From Physcomitrium patens (Eukaryota > Streptophyta > Bryopsida > Funariales > Funariaceae), in contig NC_037257.1 of the NCBI RefSeq assembly GCF_000002425.4, forward strand, positions 9,489,524-9,553,523: a stretch of 64,000 bases of DNA. The letters run 5' to 3'. Shown piece after piece: positions 37,579 through 49,849 of the stretch (position 1 is its first letter; each line of letters begins with the position of its first letter). The position numbers and the translations under genes were made by a program. Below the pieces are notes generated by a model. That model saw only the letters and a list, made by a program, of their open reading frames with translations. It was not told the DNA's origin and made no database searches.

Positions 37579-37945
37579 ATATATATTAAAGATGGAGATA
37601 TAGAGCTATGGCAAAATTATAATATAAAGATAGATATTTGTTAGAGAATTATAGATTTTCTTTGAGCTTATGAAAAATCAAACTTACAAGAAAAAAAAAT
37701 AGATATGATTTGATGTATTAAAGGATGTTAGGGCATTTTTAGATACTTTAGAAATCCTTATATATAAAGCTTCTTAAATATAAAAGGATTTTATGAATAG
37801 AATATCTTTAGATATTATTATATTTCTTTAGCCTCTCTAATAAGAAAACATCACTTATTGAAACTTGTCTAATAAGTTAAAACTAAACTCTCTACAATTA
37901 GATACCCAATGTATTCTTAAATAGAAAATCATGCCATATGACAAG
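37085..37945 (+). repeat. LTR family R3, plus-strand copy
   Basis: Inverted match of 33220-33790. It contains an (AT)n run at 37542-37571 and ends with sequence resembling the family L terminus (TTAGATACCCAATGTATTCT). Confidence 0.55.
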
Positions 37946-37959
37946 ACAATCAATTGATT

Positions 37960-38470
37960 GTCTTTACACAATCTACATGAGTACAAGATTATATCTGCCA
38001 ATTCAAATTCCTGTCTTTAAACTGGCAATATTTCAAAGGCAAAGATGATTGATTGGTTTGTACAAGGGTTGAAACATGTGATCCAATAAGAGGTGGAATT
38101 AAAAGATTCATAAATATTTGAAGATGCAATTAGGATTGCAGAGAGGGTTAGTATTATAGATTTTAAAAATCATGTAGCATGAGTTATAGTGTGAAGTTCT
38201 ATACCACTATCCAATACTATAGTACAACAACCAATACTGATGGAAATTAATGCCCTGCAAAGATCATTGATACCACATCGATGACAAATATTGGTTTAAA
38301 AAGAATTATATTTCTATTATTGAGAGCTAGGCTAGTAAATCAAAGATTGTCCAAAATGCCAAAATTCAAGCACCAACAAATTAAGGCAAGTTTACAATCT
38401 TATGATTCACCAACTTAATAAAAAAATAGAACAAGAAAATAAGGCTTTCGAGTAAAGACAACAAGGATGT
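37960..38470 (+). pseudogene. gypsy gag remnant (copy 1)
   Basis: Broken frames encode a gag-like stretch with ETFEDAIRIAERV-type sequence, a damaged zinc knuckle near 38310-38340 and the VNQRLSKMPKF segment. It is repeated in part at 38740-39045. Confidence 0.6.
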
Positions 38471-38479
38471 AATAGAGTA

Positions 38480-38740
38480 TAGCTAGGATATTTGTATAGG
38501 GATAGATAGTTAGAACCATAGAAGTTTTTAGAATTGAGGTTAGATTAGTGGACCAGATAGGATCCATTATGGAACATTCTACAAAGAATTTAGAATAATT
38601 ATTTAGATAGGATCCACTATAAAATCTTTTAGAAAAAGTCCAAGGTGGTTATGTTGGTAGAACCCAACATAGAATGTTGTAAAATCTCACTTACATAACT
38701 TCATAGAACCTCACTTAGATAGCATGCGATTAGTAGGTAA
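38480..38740 (+). repeat. LTR family R2, partial copy
   Basis: Resembles 36590-36760, including GATAGGATCCA(T/C)TAT and the GGTGGTTAT segments, but part is duplicated and the 3' portion is missing. Confidence 0.5.
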
Positions 38741-39045
38741 GTCTTACTTAATCTAGGTCGATGCAAGATTATGTCTCTTGATTCAAGTTCTTATGTTTCT
38801 AAATTGACAATATTTTAGATGCAGAAATAATGGATCAATTCCTACAAGATTTGAAACCTGGAGTCTAGCAAGAGGTGGAGCAAAGGAATCTATAAACATT
38901 CAAAGATACAATTTGGATTGTAAAGAAGGTCAATACTATAGATTTTAAAAATCATGGAGCATGACCTATAGCACGAAGTGCTATGCTGATTTCTAATATT
39001 ATGGCACAACAACCAATGCCAATGGAGATTGATGCCTTAGCATTA
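38740..39045 (+). pseudogene. gypsy gag remnant (copy 2)
   Basis: Parallels 37990-38260, including the AGATTTTAAAAATCATG stretch and PMPMEIDALALI at its end. It breaks at about 39045, where minus-strand element E begins. Confidence 0.6.
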
Positions 39046-40790
39046 ATTAATTTTTGTAACATAATATTCTTCATCTTGGATGCAACTATTTGTGGATAAT
39101 TATCCATCGATACATTTCTCGATTGTATTCGTTGGCTTCCTAAACTTGGAATCATCATGGCCCCCATTGTTAACAATTGGTCATAATGACTTTCTTCCCA
39201 CACCTTTACTCGTGCCAAGGATGCTTATACCGTAGCTGGTTGAGCCTCTTTTACAAACATTTTTAATTTTGGTAGATACAAACCATTGATTAATATCGAG
39301 AATATAAATGCATGTGGCATTTGATTATTTATCCATTTACGAAATATATCTACCAACCGGCCATAATAGGACTCTATTGATTCTCTAGCAAAAATCCTAC
39401 TATTCATAAAACTTTCTCTAAGCCGATCTTCAAATCCAATTGGTCTAAAATGAGTTAAGAAGGCATTCCTCAAGGCCTCTCAATTAGAAAATCTATCCAC
39501 TGGTTGTCGATTATACCATTCAAAAGCTGTATCTTTTAAAGTTGCTGGCAACTATCTCAACCAAATGTCTTCAGTTCTACCATTATTAGCCACACATGCT
39601 GTCAAGAATTGAGATATATGGTGATTAAGATAAGAGCCTGGCCAACCACTAAAAGTAAGTAATGGTACCACACTTGTAGTGCAGTCTCTTACTACTTCCA
39701 TTTGTGCTGCAATTGATACTTTTGGCACTCCCACGGCCATTGGTGTTATTACTAGTCTCCTTGCTATTTGAATTTGAATTTTTCTTCCTTTAGTTTTACT
39801 TGGACCTACAATTCCTTTTTGTCGTTCTTGTGGAAGATTTCTTATGCGTAATTATTCCTGTCTTTCTTTCGCTTGTCGATTAATTCTTTGATAGTCCTTC
39901 CCTTCATGATTATCACTCATAATCTTTCATTCCTGTTTACAAAATCAATACTGGCTTAAATTATAACTCACATATTTGTAACCCTAAAACTGATTCTTCT
40001 CACGTTCCCATTCAACATATAGTTCCATCTCCCATACAATCAATTTCTAACATTTCATATTGCTATCATTTCCCCGGCAGCGGTGCCAAAATATTATTTT
40101 CATTGTGTTCAAGCTTCAATATACCAAAGCAATTGAACTAATAGACGTGGGTTCGAACACGGGGAAAGATTGATTATATGAATTGGATCTATTAGTGTGA
40201 CAATTGACTGTACTCTGGCTATTTGAAATCAATTATCAAACTACAAAACACCAAGGCTTACTACTTCCATCTTAATTCAATCCACAATCCATTCTACGAC
40301 TATCAATTCAACAATACTTCCATATTCTTATTTGTTCATCTCCTACTTACTTTTTTTGTCGTTAATATATATATTCAATTACTAATCTCCAGCTTACCTA
40401 TTGTATTCAGTTTCTCAATTCATCATACAAAATTCAATATCTTGGCTTACTGCTCTTACAGTCTAGCACTCCAGACTAATTTCTCAGTATTTAGAAACTA
40501 TCCATTGCTCGCCAACAACAAAGAAACAAAAAGAGAGGTAGCACCAAGCTTGCCCTTGCTTATGACTATCACAGTTTGGCCCCGATCTCTCTTTCCTCAA
40601 CCTCTTTATCGTATCAAAAGATGGACCGTCGGCCAACAGATTCCAAAGGTTATGACCTTTTGAATTCTTAACCATTTATTCCACTAACAACCTATTCTTA
40701 CCAACTAAACTGCCTAACCATCAGTCTAATTCTCAAGGTTATCAATAACCAACCAGTAACTTATTACAAAGTTTATTTGCCTATTCTACA
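39045..40790 (-). mobile_element. Ty3/gypsy element E: gag, primer site and probable LTR, 5' part
   Basis: Read leftward: probable LTR 40790-40092, primer-binding site 40088-40071, leader, then gag pieces 39740-39552, 39473-39225 and 39218-39045. gag carries SGWPGSYLNHHISQF, FLTHFRPIGFEDRLRESF, SIESYYGRLVDIFRKW and QPATVSEA-type sequence, matching the Retrotrans_gag family. Pol and the second LTR are absent: the left end is fused to a plus-strand gag remnant and the right end to element D at about 40788. Confidence 0.7.
40071..40088 (-). other. Primer-binding site of element E (tRNA-Asp type)
   Basis: On the minus strand TGGCACCGCTGCCGGGGA. It differs by only two C/T or G/A-type changes from the TGGCGCCGTTGCCGGGGA site used by many plant gypsy elements with a tRNA-Asp primer. 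Confidence 0.8.
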
Positions 40791-41640
40791 GATCTACACA
40801 AAAATAGATCTATAAAGAGCATACAACTTGGTCCATATTAAAAAAAGAGATGAGTGAAAGATTACTTTTCAAACTAGGTATAGACATTTTAAATATAATG
40901 TCATGCCTTTTAGATTTACAAATGCACTAGTTGCTTTTTAACATTTCATGAATGAAGACTTTTTCAAGTTTTTTGATGATTTTGTTGTCTATTATTTAAA
41001 TAACATTCTAATGTACTCTAATAACATAAAAGAATATAAATTTTATATTTTTCATGTATTATAAAAACTTAGAGATATAGGATTATATATAAAAATAAAA
41101 AAATAAGTATTCCATACTATTTAGGTTGATTTTTTAAGATACATCATTTCCAAAAAAGGATTAATGATAGATCTTAAGAAGGTTCAAACTATCATAGATT
41201 AGAAGGTCACAAAAATAATTAGAGTTGTGTAATATTTTTTGGAATTTGCCAATTATTATTGAATCTTCAAAAAGAACTTTTTTTAAGTTGTGGCACTTCT
41301 TACATGTCAGATATGTAATAACAAACTTGAGTAGAGCAAAGAAGCAAAAAAAATCTTTTGAAGCCTTGAAGATATTATTTATTTTTACACCAATTTTATA
41401 TTACAATGACTTTTTAAGGCATTCTTCATAAAAACAAACATATTAGACTTTGCTATAGGTATTGTTTTATCATAAATGAAAGCAAATGATAAGCTCTACG
41501 TGGTTGCTTTTTATTCTAGGAAATTTTTAGTAATTTAGATTAATTATAAGATCTACAATAAAGAGCTTTTTATAATTATAGATTTATTTTAAGAAAGATA
41601 TCATTATCTTAACGATGCTTCTAATTTAATTATTGTATAT
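40790..41640 (+). pseudogene. RT and RNase H remnant of element D
   Basis: Begins at IYTKIDL, continues through YNVMPFRFTNA and the box YYLNNILMYS, where both catalytic aspartates read asparagine, then LMIDLKKVQTIID. RNase H follows in broken frames. Confidence 0.75.
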
Positions 41641-42307
41641 ACAAATTACAAGAACCTCTAGTAGTTTATGTCGACATATGTTTTGAATTGTTTCTAAGCC
41701 CATTAGAATATATTTCTATTAAGATTTGATTTTAAGATCACTAATAGATCCAAAAAACAACAAGGTTTATTAAATGTCCTTTCTAGACATTCTTATCTTA
41801 TACCAAAAAAAAGAGATGCAGCTTATGATCAACAAAGAACAATTTTCTTAAAACCTGAGTATTTTCATGTTTAAGCAATAAAGTGAGTATTAAATTTTGA
41901 TTCAATCTTTGTCAAGCAAATTCAATCAAGTATATCTTTTGATCATCTTTTTCATCATATCAAGAATAATTCTTTTGAATTTCATGATACTTCGAAGTTC
42001 AAATTTAAAAATAATCTACTCTACTTCAAAGAATAATTATACATTCTAAAAGACAAAGTAAGATTATATGTTCTTTAAGCTCGTCATGGCTTTCCAACAA
42101 CCAAATATTTTGGATATAATCAGACTTTGAAGCTAATATTTAGAAATTTTTAGTGGTGTCAAACATAAAAGGCAATCAAAGACTTCATAGAATCATATGA
42201 TATTTGTTTAAGATCCAAAACTCCTTGTCATCAATCTTATAGAATTCTTTAGCTATTACCTATTTTGAAATAACTATGGTCTTCTATTTCTATAGATTTT
42301 ATCACAA

Positions 42308-43660
42308 TATTTTATTATAATAAAATTATATTATGAAAATATAATTAAAAATATATTTTTAATTGATATTTAATCATCTTAGTTCAATAGTAATTCAAGA
42401 CATTTAAATAAGGATTTTATAAAAGCTTCTTAGTTTATTTTCTTATCTTAATAGCTAGTAGATTAAAGATTGGTTAATTATTTTACCTTTTGATTGAAAA
42501 AAATTTCTTTTAGTACCTTAGAAAGATCTTAAATTAATAAAAATAAGATAGAAAAGATAAATAATTAATATGTTTGATTCTAGGATTTAATTGAACGTAG
42601 GGTTGGTTTAAAAAATCCCTATGATAGATTCAATTGATATTCAAGGATCGACCATTTGTGAGATAGGATTGAAATCACACCTCTAGCTACAAAAATGGTC
42701 ACTTGGGTCAAAGTATAGAAGCATTTAAAGATTTGTAATTGAGATTTGTGAGCTAGTTTTAAGCTTATTCTAAAAGTATAAGGCTTATTTTTATAGGATT
42801 TGGAATGACTTTGCAATTATTATTCAAAATCAAGGTTTATATTAGTAACATGGAATTTATGTAATACAATTAGAGCTAGCACTCTCAACTAGTTCGTGCA
42901 ATTTTTATTACATCTATAGCTCAAAATTTGACATTACTAGGCTGATTTGATGTGCTAAGTGTGTGTAAAATTTTGTATTAATCTAATAGTGTATTTGAGA
43001 GATATCTGGGTTTTGGTACAAAAGGATATTATGATATTAGAAGTTGGTAGTTTGAAATTGAATAGGGCTTCTATGATATCTGGAGATCTACTTCTTGAAT
43101 CAAGTTAAAATTTAGCATGGTATTAGAATACTCCAAGATCAAGATACATATCAATTTTGAGTTGAAGTTAATAATTGAAGAAAGAAAAATCCCTACTGGA
43201 ACATCTATATTACCTTTTAAGTTGGCAATGAAGTAACATCAATATGGTTTTTAGGCTTTTTTTCATAATTTCTATGTTGGATTGAGATGAATTTTTTAAA
43301 GCATATAGAAGATTTATAGTAGCATTTATATATAAAATTTTATACTAAGTGGATGATTAGATTAAAAATTACAGCTTCCAAGGCTCATTGACTAGAATTA
43401 GGATTTATAAAGAAAAATCAAAATTACCTAATTATGAAAGTAATTAGGCAATTGAAATTTATTTATAAATGAGATTATTAAAACGAGTATTTTTGAGTAC
43501 TTTGTATTGGTGTAAAGTATTTTTTAATTAAAATTTGAATTACATTCTTTTTATATGAATAAAACCTATTAAGATTTCTTATATAGTTGTAAAATATAAC
43601 TTCATCTTTCATAGCTAAGTGCCCGGTGTACTTTTAAATAAGACAATACATATTATAGCA
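42308..43660 (+). repeat. Solo LTR-like insertion in the integrase of element D
   Basis: The integrase reading stops at about 42306 and resumes at about 43661, where NLYDSIFVIID follows. The 1.35-kb insert has no coding frame and ends with TAGCTAAGTGCCCGGTGTA, similar to the family L terminus. Possible CAAT target duplication at 42304-42307 and 43659-43662; edges are approximate. Confidence 0.6.
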
Positions 43661-44690
43661 ATGAATCTTTCAATCTCAAATTTATATGATTCTATATTTG
43701 TGATAATAGATTGATTTATCAAAATAGCACATTTTGTACTATGTTCAAAATCTATCATAGGTGAAAAAACAACTAAGCTTTTTCTTGACAATATCTATTG
43801 CTATCATAGATTTTCCAAAGATATTATATCAGATAAGGGGACTCAATTTATATCAAGGTTTTGAAAAATTCTTTTCAAGATATTATAGATGGATATAAAG
43901 CTCTCTTTGGCTTTTTATCCTCAAACTAATAGATAAACGAAATGAGTGAATCAAGTTCTGGAGCAGTATTTGAGATGTATCATCAATTATCATCAAGATG
44001 ATTGGACAATTTTTTTTCTATTAACAGAGTTTGTATACAATAATTCAGTACATTCTTTTATTCAATAAATATCTTTTTTTATTAATTGTAGTTATCATCT
44101 ATGACTTGATACTTTTGACTTTTCAAAAGTTGATAATCCTATGGTAGCAAATTTGGTAAATTATTTATCAAAACTATATACAACAATGAAGGCATAATTA
44201 AAGGAAGCTAAAAAATGACAAAAGATCAATGCAGATGCCAATGGTAAGGAATAACTACAATTCAATATGGATGATAAGATATAGCTACTTTGTTGCAATA
44301 TCAAGACTACTCATCTTGGTGACAAGTTGGACTGTAGTAGGCTTGAATCTTTTTTTTACTAGTGAACAAGTCAATCTTGTTGTATATTGATTAAATCTAC
44401 CTGAGTCTATAAAGATTTATTTTCTATTCCATGTATCTCTTTTAAGTCTTATGAAAGAGTAAATATCTCAAGAAAAAGACAAATACTACCTTGTCTTATA
44501 AAAGTAGATAGTAATTAAGAGTTTGAGGTAGAAGAAGTCTTAGATTCAAGGCCGCACCAAAATAGATTAGATTATCTTATTCATTAGCGAGGATATGGTA
44601 TTAATGAATGTACATGAGAGCCAGCAAAGAATCTTATAAATGCAACAAAGAAGGTTGAGGTTTTTCATCCACAACATTCATCAAAACCAA
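43661..44690 (+). pseudogene. Integrase core, C-terminus and chromodomain remnant of element D
   Basis: NLYDSIFVIID, SDKGTQFIS (second catalytic aspartate region), a C-terminal KIHFLFHVS-like segment and a final chromodomain near 44510-44670. Broken by stops. Confidence 0.7.
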
Positions 44691-44890
44691 GTTGAAGAAT
44701 AAAAAATCTTTACTATAAAAAAAACAAGATTTAGAAAAGATATCATTTTATCTTCTATCTTTGTTTGGTAATTTTATGCATTTGTGATGCTAAAGAGATG
44801 GAGAATTAATAATCAATAGACTTAACTCAAGAGCTATCATTTGCCGACTTATTGGACAAAATATTGCAATTGTTACCATTTTCAAGATAA

Positions 44891-46490
44891 TGTTGTCATG
44901 ATATAACATGGCTAATGAATGAAAGAAAGAAGAAAATATTATATTAAAAAAGATATCATTTTAAAATGTTATAGAAAATTATCTTAGAAATATAGATAAT
45001 AATAAAAAAGATAGTAAATAAAGAGATACTAATACTGCTATTTTATAAAATAAGCTTCTATTTACTTTGTAGGGCCATAAATAATCTAAAAAAAGTAGAT
45101 TAGAAAATTAAATAATTTAGACATATATAGGAAGAAGTTAAGAATTTATTTTAGCAAAAAATATTTCAAGAAGCCAAGAATTGATACCCGAAGAAGACTA
45201 GTTATTAATCTGGATTGAAATCAGACCCTGAGGCACAAAACCATGCACATAAAAAAACTCCAAGATTCTTTGGTTGATTGAATAAAAAAATTTGAAAGTA
45301 GACTTGAGAAAAAAAATTTAAGCATGGTTTTCATATCATTTGATTCAATATTAAGTTTTTGAGGGATTTTCAAAGTTAATAATGTTTTTAGTTGGTTTAG
45401 ATTTTAATAAATAAAAATATGTTTATAAATTTGAAGGTTTCTTAAGTTTTGTGATATATATATAGATGAATCTTGAGCATTGTGTTGTTGTACTACTTAT
45501 AAATCTAGATACAAATTTTGAGGTCAATTGAACAATTAGATCGAAGTGTATAAAGGTTCTTGTAGGCCAAGGTCTCAAAAATTGGAATTTGAGGGTTAGT
45601 GAATATTTCTAAGATCTTCAACAATTTTTCAATTGGATTGAAGTGAAATCTTTTTATATGGATACTAGACTTGAATTAAAAAAAATTAAGTGAAAATTGA
45701 GAGCAAATAAATAGTTCAAAATAGAGATATTGTTGTTGAAAGTTTAGCATTCAAATTGAAGTAGGAGGCCACCTAACATCCAATTGGTTTATCTTGTTTT
45801 TTTCTCAATTGGTAAAAGTAATTTATTTCATTTTTTTTGTGGTTATTTATAATTAAGATATTAATAATTATACAAATTTCAAGTTAATATCAAGGTTTGA
45901 TCATTAATTATTGAGGTTCCAATTTGCTATAAATTCAGTTTAGGATTTATCTAAAATTTGATTAGGACTTAGGATTTGCTTAGGATTTGGTTTAAAATTT
46001 GTCTAGGATTTAGGATTTTATTAAGATTTCATTAAAATTTAGCCTAGGATTTAGTTAAAATTCAATTAAGATTTCAATTAGAGTTGACCTATGAATTGAC
46101 TTAAGATTTGATAAAGATTCAATTAGAGTTTTAATTACGATTATATTTTTATTTTTATTTTTAGTATTTCTTTAGGATTCTTTTTTTCTTTAAATATTTC
46201 TATTTTTAATATTTCTTTAAGTTTATTGTTATTTCTTTAAAGATTTATTTATTTATTTTTAAAGATTTTTTTTTTTTTTTTTTTTTGAGATTTATTTGGA
46301 ACTTCTTTATGTTTCTTTTATAACTTCTTTTAAATTTATTTTAGATTGATCAAAGTTTTATTAGGATTATTAAGATCTACTTAAGGTTATCTAAGATTCT
46401 ATTGGACTTAGTAAGATTGTTCTTGCATTCCTACTTACCTACTACAACTAGGTGCTTAGTGCATTCTCAAGCAAGATCACACGTAATACA
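44891..46490 (+). mobile_element. Solo LTR of family L (1600 bp) with 4-base target duplication
   Basis: Runs TGTTGTCATGATATAACATGG to CACACGTAATACA. Flanks are ATAA (44887-44890) and ACAA (46491-46494). The same target without the insert is at 61141-61170 on the minus strand, reading TTCAAGACAACATAATCAAG. The interior holds the conserved block near 45040-45240 and TTAGGATTT-type repeats near 45940-46120. No coding capacity. Confidence 0.8.
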
Positions 46491-46864
46491 ACAACATAAT
46501 TAAAATGAAGATCATCAAGAATGATATGTCTTATCTCAAATAGATGGCAAGATACAACGTATTTAGTAACACAATCTTAGAATAGACTCTCAATATTTGG
46601 TGATTTTATTAGAGGTTGGAACAACTTTTGATGGTGTTCTAAATGTTTTATTTCAAAGGAGTTATAAAGGCCTCAACAATAATCAAATAATTGGGTGGTC
46701 TTCTTGCTTTGATATGAAATACTATCAATGGCTGAGAAGACCTATCAATCATCTTCAAAGAGACAAAGAACAAAGTATGTGACAAACATAATTTACTGCA
46801 TCTTTGATTTCGTCAATATTTGATGACCGCTCCTTATGGAACTCATCTCTAAAAGTGGAGATAA

Positions 46865-47335
46865 TGCCATGGACATATATATTTATTCTAATATTTATTT
46901 ATATGATTAAATAGAAGTAAATAAAAGTAAAAAAAATTTATTATATTTTTTAGAAAAGCTTCCTAAAAGCTTCATAGATGCTATTTTGGCTTTATATTTA
47001 TTTAGAGTTGATTGGTAGGTTAAAAAGTTGATCAACAAGTTAATAAAATATATTAGTAGCTTGCATAATAAGCTAATTATATGATGCACATATAAAAAAC
47101 TTACCTTATAAGTTAAGATATGTATCTTACAAAGTCAATACGTTTTGGAGGTCTAAGAAGACACTGCTATATAACTCTTAGTTAAGAATATATATAGAGG
47201 CAAGAATGAAGCTTTCTTTGCTCTTATCAATACTTTTTTAGTCTTTAGCCTTATTTCAAGACTTTTTAGTCTTCTTATTTTTAAAAATAGCCATGTTAAT
47301 CTAATATTATACTATCTTTGAGTGGCTTTTTAGTT
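46865..47335 (+). repeat. Right LTR of element D
   Basis: Starts TGCCATGGACATA and follows LTR B (6617-7130) for about 470 bases, including a TATA-like AATATATATAGAGGC near 47188. It is not traceable after about 47335. Confidence 0.7.
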
Positions 47336-47485
47336 CTTTTGAATGATGCAAGAGTATATTGAGGATTTTCATTTTTTGACCTTCATGTCCTTGATATTAG
47401 GATGAATATTTCATGTCCTTGGAATTTTTTTATAATGATAGTATTCAAGTAATACCAATCATTCACCATTCTTCTTTAATACCAA

Positions 47486-48330
47486 TGTCATGTTATAACA
47501 CGGCTATATGGTAAAAGATAATAATATAGATCTTATTATAGAAGAGTCAAGTTAAAATATAAAGTAAAAAAATATAGATAAAAGATAAGAAGGTCATAAA
47601 ATTTTTAATAGTAATGTTGTCTTTTTAGAAAAGTAACTTATACTTACTTTGTAGGGTGATAAATAAAGCAAAATAAGGTAGATTAAAAAAATAAAAGATA
47701 TAGGCATATGTAGGAAGAAATTAAGAGTGGGTTTTAGCAAAAATTACTTAAAAAAAAAATATTATTATCCAAAGAAGGCCAGTTATGAACCTAGATTGAA
47801 AACAGATCCTGAGATACAAAATCAAGTCCCAAAAACAATTTAGAGGTTCTTTTGTTGATCAAAGAATGGTGTTTGAGAGTAAAACTTGATAGGATTTCTA
47901 TAAGTATTGAATTTAGGAGATTTGAGTGGATAATGATTTTGTAAGAGCTTGAAAAAGTTGATGTTATTTTTAGTGACTCTGATTTTTAGAAAATAAAATA
48001 GAGTTGATGTTTTGGATAATTTCAAGAGTTTGGTAACAGAGCTATCAGTGAATTTTTTTTGATTTGTGGATGTAGTTGTACTAGATGTGTACTGTGAATT
48101 TGGATTCGATTGAATGGTTAGATGAAAAGCATGAGATTTTTGTGGGTTATGGTCTCAAAATTTAAGGTTCTGAGAATCAGTAAGGTTTTCTTAAATATCT
48201 GTAGATATTTTAAGAATGTGATATTATGCCTCTTATAAGGTTATTATAATCCATTATATAAATTCTTCTATAATCAAGTTGTTGATATAAATGGAATGAT
48301 AGAAATTTTTTGGTGTAATTGAATACTGAT
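47486..48330 (+). repeat. Family L, head portion, plus strand
   Basis: Starts TGTCATGTTATAACACGG and carries the conserved block (TACTTTGTAGGG..ATAAATAAAG near 47640-47670; GGCCAGTTATGAACC near 47778). It ends where an inverted L tail begins at about 48331. Confidence 0.65.
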
Positions 48331-48720
48331 TGGTATCATATTACATGAAATCTAGCTTGAAAATATGTTGGGCACTTGGCTGTGGAAGATAAAAGGAATT
48401 TTCAACAACAAGTCCTAACCACTTTAATAAAATTATATATAAATTGCTATAGAATCTTAAAAAATATAATTAAATATTAATTAAGTCTAATTATTATTAT
48501 TTATTTTATTTTATTTTATTTTTATTTATTTTTAAAATAAATTATTAAAAAAAAACATAGAAAAATCCTAAAAAAATCCTAAAAAAATCCTAAAGAACTC
48601 TAAAGAAATTCTAAGGAAATCATAAAGAATTCATAAAGAATCCTAAAGAAATCCAAACCAATCCTAAACCAAACCAAATCCTAACCGTATCAAAATCCTA
48701 ATCTTAACCAAACTCTAAAT
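48331..48720 (-). repeat. Family L, tail portion, minus strand
   Basis: Begins TGGTATCATATTACATG with GGGCACTTGGCTGTGG, the inverted L terminus, followed by AAATCCTAAA-type repeats. The rest of the element is missing. Confidence 0.6.
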
Positions 48721-48750
48721 ATAATGTTCTACATTAGTAGAGGAAAATTA

Positions 48751-49200
48751 ATTCTAACAATGTATGGATAAGATATTTGTATTGTTGATGCATAGAGATA
48801 GGTAATTATAACTAAGTTTATAAAGTTTTAGAAGTTTTTAAAAGTTTTTGAAATTACTGCTAAGTTGGTGGTCTATGTGAGATTTACCATCAAATATTCT
48901 AGAAAGGACTTAAGGTGGTTATTTAGGTAGAATCCATTATTAAGAATATTCTAAAAAATTCTAAGATGGTTGGACAAAGTATAAATAAAACTAGTCAAGG
49001 CTATTTGGATAACTGGTCAAGTATGGCTTTGATTTCTTTCTCTTAGTAAAGTTTAGTTTTGCATTTTTTTTGTTCAATTCTATTTTATTCTCTTTTGCTC
49101 TATTCTACCTTTCATATTCTATTTTGTTTAGATCTATGCTATTTTATATTATAAGAGAATTTATATTGCTATAGATTAGAAGGATCTTACATCTTAGAGA
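48751..49200 (+). repeat. LTR family R2, copy 2
   Basis: Matches 36574-37060, including TATA-like AGTATAAATAAAAC near 48977. It is followed at 49245-49320 by two copies of GATGCTTTGCCACTTTG. Confidence 0.7.
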
Positions 49201-49849
49201 TAATTTTGTCTTATTTCATACATGCTAAGAGCAAGATTTGAACACTTTGTCACTTTGTCCACTATGAGATGCTTTGCCACTTTGCAAGATTTGACAGTAG
49301 GATGCTTTGCCACTTTGTCCTTAGACACCAAAAATACTAGAGGTTAACCATACATTTGTAGATAGGTTTGGTTTATAGTGAAGCAATCAAATAGATCAAT
49401 TGTATACAAAGAATATTTACAATCCGCCAATTTGGAAGAAAGATAGATGAAACTTCTTTATTATATCTTAGTTGATATTTTATCCAAACAAATCTATGTT
49501 AAGCTTTTTCCAACTTAGCTATCTTTATTTATTGATTATTTAATAAAAAATACAAATTTAATTAGTAATTTGGAAACATGAATATTTTTTTATTTAATTT
49601 ATTTTAGATAAAAATTCTACTTGTCCTCTAATAGACTAATTATGACTTTTGCATTCAAATTTAGTCCATCATGAATTCAAAAGTTATCATATGACAAGCA
49701 ATTGTATGATATGATTGATGTTTCTTTTTTATTCTATTACAAATTGTACTTGCAACTCATAATTACAAACTACAATGCAAAATACAAAATTTGAACCTAT
49801 ATACATGTCTATATAAATGTCTTTGATGCTAGATAATTAAACATATCAG
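49201..49849. other. AT-rich sequence without recognised gene
   Basis: Only the two GATGCTTTGCCACTTTG units near 49267-49318 stand out. Confidence 0.55.

Larger units (their letters stand above)
40788..47335 (+). mobile_element. Ty3/gypsy chromovirus D (B-related), 5'-truncated, with two LTR insertions
   Basis: Contains RT from its palm (40790-41230), RNase H about 41260-41630, integrase zinc region about 41990-42210, an inserted LTR 42308-43660, integrase core 43661-44130, C-terminus and chromodomain about 44230-44670, 3' leader 44690-46864 interrupted by a solo LTR (44891-46490), and right LTR 46865-47335. RT has MPFRFTNA and YYLNN in place of YLDD. Stops occur throughout. The right LTR matches the left LTR of B (TGCCATGGACATA start), which ties D to family B. 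gag, protease and the left LTR are missing. Confidence 0.8.

Noticed and set aside
40140-40175. tRNA gene suggested by GGTTCGAACAC
   Set aside because: Only a T-arm-like string is present; no acceptor, D or anticodon stems can be drawn around it. It lies in the probable LTR or leader of element E.
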